DNA of 64,000 nucleotides from Mycolicibacterium komanii (GTDB lineage Bacteria; Actinomycetota; Actinomycetes; Mycobacteriales; Mycobacteriaceae): contig NZ_CVTA01000003.1 of the NCBI RefSeq assembly GCF_001050035.1, positions 62,001-126,000 of the forward strand, read 5' to 3'. The notes under the pieces were generated by a model. The model had not been told where the DNA came from. It made no database searches and saw nothing but the letters and a program-made list of their open reading frames with translations. The position numbers and the translations under genes were made by a program. Numbering within the stretch: the first letter of the stretch is position 1; every line of letters starts with the position of its first letter. Positions 11,779 through 20,045 of the stretch are shown piece by piece.

Positions 11779-12627
11779 CTAAGCCGCGAGCGCGAGCGAA
11801 CCGACAACGGTGTCGTCTGCCCCTGCGATGAAGTCGTCGATCAATTCTGCGACGGTTTCGGGTCGTTGGATCTGCGGGTCGTGGCCCGCTCCGGGGATGA
11901 TGGTCAGCCGACTGCCCGGCAGAGCAGCATGTGCGGTGTATGCGTGTGCGACGGGGATCACGCGGTCGTTTTCGCCGCCGATGATCTGGGCCGGCAAATC
12001 CCCCAAGGCATGCAGGCAAGCCAGCGCCGATGCCGCCTGGCCACGGTGATTGACGACCGAACGCAGCGTCTGAAGAAACACCCGCCGGTCATCGCGACTC
12101 GGGATCAAGCCCCGCAATCTCGATGGTCCGCCGGTCCAGATGGCACGGCCCGCGGCGATGAGCGGCAACACGATTCCCGCGCCAGGGACCGACAACGTCC
12201 TCAGCAGAGCCGTGACCTCCGGGCCGAAGCCGCCACTGTTGAGCAGGACCAACCGCTTGCAGTAGCCGCGGTGCCGTGCGGCGAACATCATGGCCACTCC
12301 GCCTCCGAGTGAATGCCCGACCACCGTGACCTCGGCGATCCCGAGGGTATCCAGCAGGCCGCGCAGGAGGCGCGCGAAGACGGTCGGTGAGTATTCGCAG
12401 TGCGGTTTGTCCGATTGGCCATGGCCGAGCAGATCTGGCGCGATGACCCGATAGTTCGTTGCGAGCTTCGGCATCATCTGTCGCCAACTCGACGAACTCC
12501 CGCCGAGGCCGTGAACCAACAGCAGCACCTCACCCGTTCCGGCCTCGCGGTACGCGATCCGGTGGCCGTCGACCGTGACGACCTCGCAACCATGTGCGTG
12601 AAAGGGGCGGGGCGCAGTGGCGACCAT
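11779..12627 (-). CDS. Alpha/beta hydrolase of the biosynthetic cluster
   Basis: 282-aa alpha/beta-hydrolase-fold enzyme, soluble. The oxyanion segment is LLVHGLGGSSSSW (residues 37-49). The triad is Ser106 (GHSLGG), Asp220 (GGENDRVIPV) and His248 (GAGHDP). The ATG at 12627 directly abuts the acyl carrier protein stop, so the two form one leftward operon divergent from the FAAL-PKS operon. A role in releasing or tailoring an ACP-bound acyl chain is inferred from this pairing. A generic esterase or MhpC-type C-C hydrolase is the alternative. Confidence 0.82.
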   Translation of the reverse strand: MVATAPRPFHAHGCEVVTVDGHRIAYREAGTGEVLLLVHGLGGSSSSWRQMMPKLATNYRVIAPDLLGHGQSDKPHCEYSPTVFARLLRGLLDTLGIAEVTVVGHSLGGGVAMMFAARHRGYCKRLVLLNSGGFGPEVTALLRTLSVPGAGIVLPLIAAGRAIWTGGPSRLRGLIPSRDDRRVFLQTLRSVVNHRGQAASALACLHALGDLPAQIIGGENDRVIPVAHAYTAHAALPGSRLTIIPGAGHDPQIQRPETVAELIDDFIAGADDTVVGSLALAA

Positions 12628-12951
12628 CTAAGCCACCACCTCGTGCTGTTCGGCGACGACAGCGCTGATGTATTCGGCGATATGCGAAAGGGTCGGATAG
12701 TCGAAGATCATCGTTGGGTCGACATCGATGTCGAATTCCAATTCGATATCGCCGACGAGGCCGATCGCATGTACCGAATCCACTCCCATCTCGGCCAGCG
12801 GAACAGTCGGATCGATTGTGGGCGGGGATATTTCCAAATGGGAAGCAAGCCGAGTCGCGAGCCAATTCACGATCGAACGATCCGGTCCGCCGAACCGACG
12901 TGCGCTCAGCCTCGACGTGGAAGCGGTGCGAGCGATGGTGTTTGAAGTCAT
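12628..12951 (-). CDS. Stand-alone acyl carrier protein
   Basis: 107-aa protein whose residues about 25-100 form one phosphopantetheine carrier domain. The attachment serine is Ser59 in AEMGVDSVHAIGL, and DPTMIFDYPTLSHIAEYI is the usual carrier helix 3-4 segment. The N-terminal 20 residues are Ser/Arg-rich linker. The ATG at 12951 is the first start giving a full domain without a non-homologous extension; the ribosome site is weak. Paired with a fatty acyl-AMP ligase across a divergent promoter, it is the probable acceptor of the activated starter acid. Confidence 0.85.
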   Translation of the reverse strand: MTSNTIARTASTSRLSARRFGGPDRSIVNWLATRLASHLEISPPTIDPTVPLAEMGVDSVHAIGLVGDIELEFDIDVDPTMIFDYPTLSHIAEYISAVVAEQHEVVA

Positions 12952-13016
12952 GCATGGAATCGTGTTCCACCAGACATACCTACCGGAATCGACGCGAAGC
13001 CAGAATTCGCTCGTGC

Positions 13017-13038
13017 GCGGATAGGATTTCCTATCCGC
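13017..13038. promoter_or_regulatory. 22-bp palindrome between the divergent cluster arms
   Basis: Perfect 10-bp arms GCGGATAGGA and TCCTATCCGC around a TT spacer, 65 bp upstream of the ACP start and about 350 bp upstream of the FAAL start. There is no T-tract and no convergent gene end, so an operator fits better than a terminator. No regulator gene is adjacent; the binding protein would be encoded elsewhere. Confidence 0.6.
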
Positions 13039-13202
13039 CTGGCAAGAAGGCCGACGCATCCCGGTGCTCTGCCGGTGCCCCTTCGACAGCCGAGCGGACC
13101 GTGGCAGATGCTCGCGGACACCGACAACCACCAAACTCTTTGCCAAATCCACGACTCGGGCCCCTGGGATCGGCCACCGATGCCCTTAGCTACGAGGCGA
13201 CC

Positions 13203-13246
13203 TCCCTCTTGATGCCTTGTCTCTGCAATGTCGAGAGGGATAACAT
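13203..13246 (+). promoter_or_regulatory. Candidate promoter of the FAAL-PKS operon inside an inverted repeat
   Basis: TTGTCT (13217-13222) and TAACAT (13241-13246) have an 18-bp spacer and resemble a SigA-type promoter. The arms TCCCTCTTGA (13203-13212) and TCGAGAGGGA (13231-13240) pair at 9 of 10 positions around the -35 box, so a repressor could occlude it. The FAAL start is about 145 bp downstream. Confidence 0.45.
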
Positions 13247-13390
13247 GAACAGCACAAATTTTGCTGGATGGGTCGCCAGTCCGCTGCCGCCACACGACTG
13301 CTCCTGCTGACACCCGACCACGGGCCGGATCCGACGGAGCGGACTCCTTTCACACCAAAACCGCCGATCCTCCAAGAGAAGCGGTGTCAC

Positions 13391-15172
13391 GTGGCTCAAT
13401 CACACCACCCTCCACGCGGTAACGATCCGCACCAGTCGCTCGGGTCCGAAAGCCTCGTCGGGCGACTACGGTCGGTGTTCGAAACTGTCGGTGACACCAA
13501 GAGATTCGTGTTCCTCCAGGAGTCCGGCCGCACTCTCGTCGAGGATGTGGCAACCCTGGGCGCCCTCGACCGCAACGCGCGCGAAATCGCGGGTTGGCTG
13601 CGTTCAGGACAAACCACCCGACCAGTGTTGCTTCTGTTCGAACCCGGGCTGGAGTTCTGGCGCGCCTTCCTCGGCTGCCTCTACGCCGGAGTCGTCGCCG
13701 TGCCTACACCGTTGCCGGTCGACGAACGCAGCATGCAGCGAGTCGCCCGGATCATGCACGATGCTGACGCGGCTCTGGCGCTTACCAGCGTGAATCTGCA
13801 CGATGCGCTCTCTTCCGGCATCGACGCCCTCGGCCTGGACCAGCCCGTCTCATGTGTGGCGACGAACGGGGCGCCACTTCTAGGCGCCACCGACTGGGGC
13901 ACGCCTTCGGTCACCTCAGAAAGCGTTGCCTTCCTGCAGTACACGTCGGGCTCGACCGGCGATCCCAAAGGCGTGGCCGTCACCCACGACAATCTCGTGA
14001 GCAACTTGGCCACCATCTCCGAAGCGCTCAGACTCAACTCGGCCACGACGCTCGTCGGTTGGATTCCGCACTTCCACGACATGGGCCTGATCAGCGTTCT
14101 CGCCGCCTTTTACATCGGCGGAAACATCGTGGCGATGTCTCCCCTAGCGTTCCTGAAGCAACCGATCCGCCTACTCAAGGCGATCAGTGATCACCACGGA
14201 ACTGTCTGTGCTGCACCCAATTTCACCTATGACATGATTGCGCGTCGGGTGAGTCCGGAGCAGTTGGTCGGTATCGACCTTTCCAGCTGGAACATCGCGC
14301 TCAACGGCGCTGAGCCGGTACGCCGCCGCACCATCGAGCGTGTCAGCAAGACCCTTGCCCCGGCCGGATTCACGCCGTCGGCGATGCGCCCGAGCTACGG
14401 CATGGCGGAAGTGACGCTGATGGCTACCGTCGGCGGCGGCGCCCCGCGCTACCTCGATGCCGACGCCGAGGCTCTCGAGCGGAACCGGTACGCGCCCGCC
14501 TCCGGCCGGGCAATCAGCCTCGTCAGCTGCGGCGCTCCCGCGCCGGGTGTCGAGGTGCGCATCGTCGATGCCGAAACCCACCACGTCCTGCAGGAGAATT
14601 TCGTCGGCGAGATCTGGTTGCGCAGCGCCAGTGTCGCCAGCGGCTACTACAACCGACCTACCGAGACCGACGACCGCTTCCGTGCGCACACCGTCGGCGG
14701 TGCAGGCCCCTACCTGCGCACAGGAGATCTCGGATTCCTGCACGATGGCGAGCTCTACGTCACCGGCCGGTGCAAAGACCTGTTGATCGTCAACGGCCGC
14801 AACCTCTACCCCCAAGATATGGAGGAGTTCATCCAAGACCTACACCCTGCCGTCGCCGGTTCACGGGGCGTGGCGGTCGCGGTGGACATCAATGACGGTG
14901 AACGGTTGGTCATCATCCAGGCCGTAAAACCTGAACTACTCGGCGAGACGACCTATGAGGAGCTCGCCACCGCCATCAAGAGGGCAGCCGCCCGCGCCTT
15001 TGAAATGCCCGCTCCCAGCGTGGTTCTCGTCAACCGCACGGGCATCCATCTGACCACGAGCGGGAAGGTGCAGCGGGCCTCGATGCGCGCTGCCTTCCTG
15101 AACGGCGAGCTCACCCATGTGGTTCACGAAAGCGTAGATCCGGCAGTGCGCCCGAGGGAGGCGATCGCATGA
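13391..15172 (+). CDS. Fatty acyl-AMP ligase (FAAL/FadD-like)
   Basis: Activates a fatty acid as acyl-AMP and transfers it to a carrier protein's phosphopantetheine instead of CoA. The AMP-binding P-loop is YTSGSTGDPKG (residues 184-194). GWIPHFHDMGLI and the SPLAFLKQPIRLLKAIS / APNFTYDM blocks are typical of FAALs rather than acyl-CoA ligases. RTGDLGF and the A10 motif TTSGKVQR, with catalytic Lys559, complete the fold. The GTG at 13391 gives 593 aa, the normal FAAL length; the frame is open to an ATG at 13268, but those 41 residues have no family match. The stop overlaps the PKS start (GCATGA). First gene of a four-gene operon. Confidence 0.9.
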   Translation: MAQSHHPPRGNDPHQSLGSESLVGRLRSVFETVGDTKRFVFLQESGRTLVEDVATLGALDRNAREIAGWLRSGQTTRPVLLLFEPGLEFWRAFLGCLYAGVVAVPTPLPVDERSMQRVARIMHDADAALALTSVNLHDALSSGIDALGLDQPVSCVATNGAPLLGATDWGTPSVTSESVAFLQYTSGSTGDPKGVAVTHDNLVSNLATISEALRLNSATTLVGWIPHFHDMGLISVLAAFYIGGNIVAMSPLAFLKQPIRLLKAISDHHGTVCAAPNFTYDMIARRVSPEQLVGIDLSSWNIALNGAEPVRRRTIERVSKTLAPAGFTPSAMRPSYGMAEVTLMATVGGGAPRYLDADAEALERNRYAPASGRAISLVSCGAPAPGVEVRIVDAETHHVLQENFVGEIWLRSASVASGYYNRPTETDDRFRAHTVGGAGPYLRTGDLGFLHDGELYVTGRCKDLLIVNGRNLYPQDMEEFIQDLHPAVAGSRGVAVAVDINDGERLVIIQAVKPELLGETTYEELATAIKRAAARAFEMPAPSVVLVNRTGIHLTTSGKVQRASMRAAFLNGELTHVVHESVDPAVRPREAIA

Positions 15173-18100
15173 CCGATATCGCCGTTGTGGGCCTCGACTG
15201 CCGCTTTCCGAAGGCCGACGATGTCACCGCATTGTGGAATCTGCTTCTCGACGGGGCGGACGGTGTCGACGAGATCGGTTCCGAGCGGTGGGATCCGGCC
15301 AAATTGATGGCCGACGGCACCATCAACCACCGCGACGGCGGACTGATCCGCGACGCCGACGCGTTCGACAACGAGTTCTTCGGGATCACGCCTCGCGAAG
15401 CACAGGCCATGGATCCCCAACAGCGCCTACTGCTGCAAACTGCCTGGCGCGCACTGGAGAATGCCACGCTGGACCCGCGCGGCCAAGCCGGATCCAACAC
15501 GGGCGTGTTCGTCGGTGTGATGGCCAACGAATGGGCGCACATTCACATGCGCGACTACCGCGCGATCACCGCTCAATCAGGTTCCGGGAACGGGTATTTC
15601 ATGACGGCCAACCGGCTGTCATACCAACTCGATCTCAGGGGCCCCAGCTTAGCGGTCGATACCGCGTGTTCATCGTCGCTGGTCGCCGTCCATCTGGCCG
15701 CCAGATCGCTGCAAGACCACGAGTGCGACCAGGCCATCGCCGCCGGCGTCAATCTGGCACTCACCCCGGCGCTCAACGCCTTTTACACACAGGCAGGCCT
15801 CGCCGCCCCAGACGGCCGTTGCAAACCGTTCAGCGGCGACGCCGACGGAATCGGCCGCGGCGAAGGGGTAGCCGCTGTGGTGCTGTGTCGTCTCGACGAT
15901 GCGACCGCGGCGAAACTGCCGATCTACGCGCTACTCAAGGGCAGCGCGGTCAACAGCGACGGCCGCAGCAACGGCATCACTGCGCCCAGCAGGTGGGCGC
16001 AACAGCAGGTCGTCGCCGTCGCGTGCGAGGCCGGAGGGATAGCACCCGCGCAGGTCAGTTTCCTCGAGGCGCACGGCACGGGAACGCTCCTGGGGGACAT
16101 GATCGAAGCCAAAGCCCTTGCCCATCATCACCGGTCGCGGCGTGGTGAGCCGTGCGCGTTGGGCTCTATCAAGGGCAACCTCGGCCACACCGAAGGTGCA
16201 GCCGGCGTCGCCGGGCTGATCAAAGCGTCGCTGAGTTTGCACCACCGCGTGGTCCCGCCATCTCGATTCGCTGACAGCGAGAACGCACAACTGCGCCTTG
16301 CCGCGGGTGGATTGCGACTCGTGACCGAACCGATGAGCCTTCCCGCCGAGACCGTCTACGCAGGGGTGTCCAGTTTCGGGATCGGAGGCACCAACTGTCA
16401 TGTGGTGCTTGCCAGCGCGCCTCCTCCCGGTCCTCCGCCGGACGTTGCGGGCGGCGGGATCCTCACGCTGTCGGCGGACTGCCAGGAAGCCTTGCTCCGC
16501 AATTCCATTCAACTTGCCGACGAGGTGGAGAGCTCGGACGCACCGATGGCGCAGCTGTGCTGGTCGACCAATCGAATCAAGAGCTCGGGCAAAGCCCGGC
16601 TCGCGATCCTGGCCCGCGACCGCTCTGACACAACCAAAGCGCTGCGCACTCTCGACGCCGTGACGGGTACCGCCGGCCCCATATCGGCCGGTTGGTTGTT
16701 CAACGGCCAAGGCACCCAGTATCCGGGCATGGGCAGTGGCCTCTTCAAAGAAAGTGCTGTCTTCCGCGCCGCGTTCGATGAAGTCGACTCGGCGATGACG
16801 CCGCACATCGGTCGGCATCTGCGCGACGTCATGGCGGAGGATCGGGTAAACAACACTGAATTCGCACAGCCGGCGATCTTCGCCCTGCAATGCGCGCAGG
16901 CCATGGCGCTGTTGGACCTCGGTGCCGAACCGGCGTGGCTGCTCGGGCACAGTATCGGGGAGTTCGCCGCCGCCGTCATCGCCGAGGTGTTCAGTCTCGA
17001 TGACGCTTGTCGGCTGGTGGCGGCACGAGGCCGGCTCATGGGCTTGTTGCCGCCTGGCGGCGGCATGCTCGCAGTGCGTGCCGACCCCGCCGAACTCTCT
17101 GACCTTCCGCTCGACGTCGCGTCGATCAACGGACCCGCCGAAGCCGTCTTGTCGGGGCCGCTGGACGATATCGAGAAGACCGCGCGTTCACTGCAGGAGG
17201 CGGGGATCACCACACGAAAGCTCAATGTATCCCACGCTTTTCATTCTCGGCTGATGGAGCCGATGGTCGCCGACTTCGCCGATATCGCCCATCAGTGCTC
17301 CTACCACCCGCCAGTTCTTCCGATCTTCTCGACGCTGCGGGGCCGGCTGCTCGGCGACAACGAGCCGCTCGGTCCCGACTACTGGGTCGACCACATCGGC
17401 AGCACCGTCTTGTTCGCCGACGCGGTAACCGAGGCGCTGCAAGCCGAGCCGACACACCTCGTCGAGTTCGGCGCCAAACGCACACTCGGGCCGATGATCA
17501 CGCGTGCGCACGCGGCTGCCCCACCGGCGCTGGCGGTCGAGTCCGGTATCGCCGATACCGTCGCCATGCTCTACTGCGCCGGCCTCAATCCGAACTGGAA
17601 CCTGCTGTATCCCAATGAAGCTCAGATCCCCCGTCGGCTGCGCGGTTACGTCTTTTCGCGCGCCAATCGTTATTGGATCAACGAGCAGACGCCCGCCCTC
17701 AACGCCTCCTCAGCCATCGCTTCGAAGGATTCCACGATGGACAATCTCATCGCCTTATTTCGCGAACAGGCCGCTGTGCTCGCAGCGTACGGCCACGGCA
17801 TCACCGCCTCGGCAGCGGAATTGCCACCAGCGCCGACGCTCACCGGTGACATCGTTGATGTCGTGCTGGCGGAGATCGCCCGTGTCAGCGGATACCCCCA
17901 GAGCGCGCTTCACACAGCGCAGTCCCTTACCGGCGACCTCGGCTTCGACTCCATCATGGTCACCGATCTGTTCAGCGGCCTAGCCCGGAAAGTCCCGGGC
18001 GTGACGGCAAACGCCGCGGACTTCGGTCCGACCACCACCGTCGCCGAGTTGATAGCGATGGCCGGCGGAGGCGCACTCGCGCCACCGGCCGTCGACGTTG

Positions 18101-19347
18101 CCACGCCCACGCCCACGCCCACGCCCACCGTGTCACCGCAGACCAGCATTTGCGACTTCGAGGAGGTCAAGGCCCTATTCGAGCGGTTCAGTCTCCTCGG
18201 CGCGGCCGGCGTGGACAACCCCTACTTCCTGGTCAATGACGGCATCACCCGCGACACCTCGATCATCAACGGCACCGAGACCATCAACTTCTCGAGCTAC
18301 AACTACCTCGGCATGTCGGGGCACCCGGCAGTGGAGCAAGCCGTGGTGGACGCGGTGCACCGCTGGGGCAGCTCCTGCTCGGCTTCGCGGCTGCTCTCCG
18401 GTGAGAAGCCGGTGCACCGAGAATTGGAGCTCGAATTGACACGGTTTCTCGGCACCGAGGACGCGATCGCATTGGTCAGCGGCCACGCCACCAATGTCAC
18501 CGTGATCGGACACCTTCTCGGCGACCATGACCTGGTCATCCACGACAGCCTCGCCCACGACAGCATCCTGCAGGGCTGTGCACTCTCCGGCGCCACCCGC
18601 AGACCCTTCCCCCACAACGACCCCGCCGCTCTCGACGATTTACTCGGTCGCATCCGCGGTCAGTATCGCCGGGTGTTGATCATCATCGAAGGCATCTACA
18701 GCCAAGACGGTGACATTGCCGACCTGCCCGCCTTCATCGACGTGAAACGCAGACACGGCGCGCTGCTCATGATCGACGAGGCCCACAGCATCGGCGTACT
18801 CGGCGATACCGGCGCCGGCATCGGCGAACACTTCAACGTCGATCGCACGGACGTGGAGTTGTGGTCCGGAACCATGTCGAAGGCGCTCGCCGGTTGCGGC
18901 GGCTATGTCGCGGGGAGCCATGAGCTCATCGAGTTCCTCAAGTACACGACACCGGGCTTCATCTACAGCGTCGGGATGCCACCCCCAACGGCGGCAGCAT
19001 CGCTGGGGGCCATCCGTACTATTCGACGCGAACCCGCGCATCTACGGCAGCTCAGGACGCTCTCCGCATTGTTCTTGAATCTGGCGCAGGAGGCGGGGCT
19101 CGACACCGGCGACTCTCACGACACCCCGATCATTCCGGTCATCGTCGGGAACTCGTTGACTGCCCTGAAGCTGTCCGACGCGCTGCTGGCTCGCCGCATC
19201 AATGTCAATCCGATCTTGTATCCCGCTGTGCCGGAGGACAAGACCAGACTCCGCTTCTTCGTCACCAGCTGCCACACCGACGAGCAGATCCGCTATGCGG
19301 TCAAGGCAGTCGCAGAGGAACTCGCGTCACTGACCCAAGGTGCGTGA
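15169..19347 (+). CDS. Polyketide synthase KS-AT-ACP fused to alpha-oxoamine synthase
   Basis: 1392-aa megasynthase. The ketosynthase (about 1-425) has Cys167 in DTACSSS, His302 in EAHGTGT and His340 in KGNLGHTEG. The acyltransferase (about 505-830) has Ser595 in GHSIGE and HAFHS (689-693), the malonyl-CoA signature. The ACP (about 895-975) has Ser928 in DLGFDSI. A Thr-Pro repeat linker follows. The C-terminal domain (about 1010-1390) is a PLP alpha-oxoamine synthase of the KBL/BioF/SPT family with Asp1203-Glu-Ala-His1206 and PLP lysine Lys1238 in TMSKALAG. No KR, DH, ER or TE domain is seen. It should extend an acyl starter once and release it by decarboxylative condensation with an amino acid. 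The stop overlaps the thioesterase GTG. Confidence 0.92.
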   Translation: MTDIAVVGLDCRFPKADDVTALWNLLLDGADGVDEIGSERWDPAKLMADGTINHRDGGLIRDADAFDNEFFGITPREAQAMDPQQRLLLQTAWRALENATLDPRGQAGSNTGVFVGVMANEWAHIHMRDYRAITAQSGSGNGYFMTANRLSYQLDLRGPSLAVDTACSSSLVAVHLAARSLQDHECDQAIAAGVNLALTPALNAFYTQAGLAAPDGRCKPFSGDADGIGRGEGVAAVVLCRLDDATAAKLPIYALLKGSAVNSDGRSNGITAPSRWAQQQVVAVACEAGGIAPAQVSFLEAHGTGTLLGDMIEAKALAHHHRSRRGEPCALGSIKGNLGHTEGAAGVAGLIKASLSLHHRVVPPSRFADSENAQLRLAAGGLRLVTEPMSLPAETVYAGVSSFGIGGTNCHVVLASAPPPGPPPDVAGGGILTLSADCQEALLRNSIQLADEVESSDAPMAQLCWSTNRIKSSGKARLAILARDRSDTTKALRTLDAVTGTAGPISAGWLFNGQGTQYPGMGSGLFKESAVFRAAFDEVDSAMTPHIGRHLRDVMAEDRVNNTEFAQPAIFALQCAQAMALLDLGAEPAWLLGHSIGEFAAAVIAEVFSLDDACRLVAARGRLMGLLPPGGGMLAVRADPAELSDLPLDVASINGPAEAVLSGPLDDIEKTARSLQEAGITTRKLNVSHAFHSRLMEPMVADFADIAHQCSYHPPVLPIFSTLRGRLLGDNEPLGPDYWVDHIGSTVLFADAVTEALQAEPTHLVEFGAKRTLGPMITRAHAAAPPALAVESGIADTVAMLYCAGLNPNWNLLYPNEAQIPRRLRGYVFSRANRYWINEQTPALNASSAIASKDSTMDNLIALFREQAAVLAAYGHGITASAAELPPAPTLTGDIVDVVLAEIARVSGYPQSALHTAQSLTGDLGFDSIMVTDLFSGLARKVPGVTANAADFGPTTTVAELIAMAGGGALAPPAVDVATPTPTPTPTVSPQTSICDFEEVKALFERFSLLGAAGVDNPYFLVNDGITRDTSIINGTETINFSSYNYLGMSGHPAVEQAVVDAVHRWGSSCSASRLLSGEKPVHRELELELTRFLGTEDAIALVSGHATNVTVIGHLLGDHDLVIHDSLAHDSILQGCALSGATRRPFPHNDPAALDDLLGRIRGQYRRVLIIIEGIYSQDGDIADLPAFIDVKRRHGALLMIDEAHSIGVLGDTGAGIGEHFNVDRTDVELWSGTMSKALAGCGGYVAGSHELIEFLKYTTPGFIYSVGMPPPTAAASLGAIRTIRREPAHLRQLRTLSALFLNLAQEAGLDTGDSHDTPIIPVIVGNSLTALKLSDALLARRINVNPILYPAVPEDKTRLRFFVTSCHTDEQIRYAVKAVAEELASLTQGA
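18101..18130 (+). repeat. Hexanucleotide tandem repeat encoding the Thr-Pro linker
   Basis: Four to five consecutive copies of ACGCCC encode the (TP)n hinge between the ACP and oxoamine-synthase domains. Copy number may vary between strains by slippage in steps of six bases without breaking the frame. Confidence 0.7.
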
Positions 19348-20045
19348 AACGCGTGAAGCTGTTCTGCTTTCCCCACGCCGGCGGTGGCGCGTGCATGTTC
19401 AAAGGATGGCAGCACCCCCTCGGTCCCCGCATCGAAGTCGTCGCCGTCGACGTAGCGGATCGCGAGCGCTTCCCGATGCTGAGAGACCTTGTCGATGAGG
19501 TCCACCGCCGACTCTATGGAGAACTCGACGGCCCTCACGCCTTCTTCGGCCATAGTTTTGGCGCGTTACTGGCTTACCGGCTGGCGTGCCGTCGCGCGGT
19601 GGCCAATCTGCGTCTCCCCGGCGCACTCGTGCTGTCCTCCTACGCGGCGCCACACCTTCCGTCGCCGCTATCGGCCGTCGACCACCTTGACGACGATCGG
19701 CTGGCCACCCTGCTGACGCATCTGGGCGGCATCCCGCCCGAGCTCGACCAGTTACCGGCGCTAAAACAAGCGGCCACCGCATCGGCTCGAAATGATCTGC
19801 GGCTATGCGAGACCGACGAGGACGATGCGGACTTCGTACTGCCCTGTCCCATTCACGTCCTCGGCGGCAGTGACGACCCGCTTCTCAACGCATCCGACCT
19901 CGACCTATGGCGCGCACGCACCTCGGGACAATTCAGCGTACAAATGCTGCCCGGCGGACACTTCTACCTGAGCGATCAGCCGCAACTGTTCAAAGCGCTG
20001 CGACCCCTGCTATCCGCTGTTGAGATGGGCAACGTGAAATGTTAA
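19344..20045 (+). CDS. Type II thioesterase of the cluster
   Basis: 233-aa alpha/beta-hydrolase thioesterase of the GrsT/TesA type that removes stalled or wrong acyl groups from carrier domains. FCFPHAGGGA at residues 8-17 is the family N-terminal signature. Catalytic residues are Ser71 (FFGHSFGALLAY), an Asp at 177/178 (GGSDDPLL) and His206 (GGHFYLSD). The GTG at 19344 overlaps the PKS stop and the 3' end overlaps the MmpL ATG by 7 bp, so it is tightly coupled to both. Confidence 0.9.
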   Translation: MKRVKLFCFPHAGGGACMFKGWQHPLGPRIEVVAVDVADRERFPMLRDLVDEVHRRLYGELDGPHAFFGHSFGALLAYRLACRRAVANLRLPGALVLSSYAAPHLPSPLSAVDHLDDDRLATLLTHLGGIPPELDQLPALKQAATASARNDLRLCETDEDDADFVLPCPIHVLGGSDDPLLNASDLDLWRARTSGQFSVQMLPGGHFYLSDQPQLFKALRPLLSAVEMGNVKC

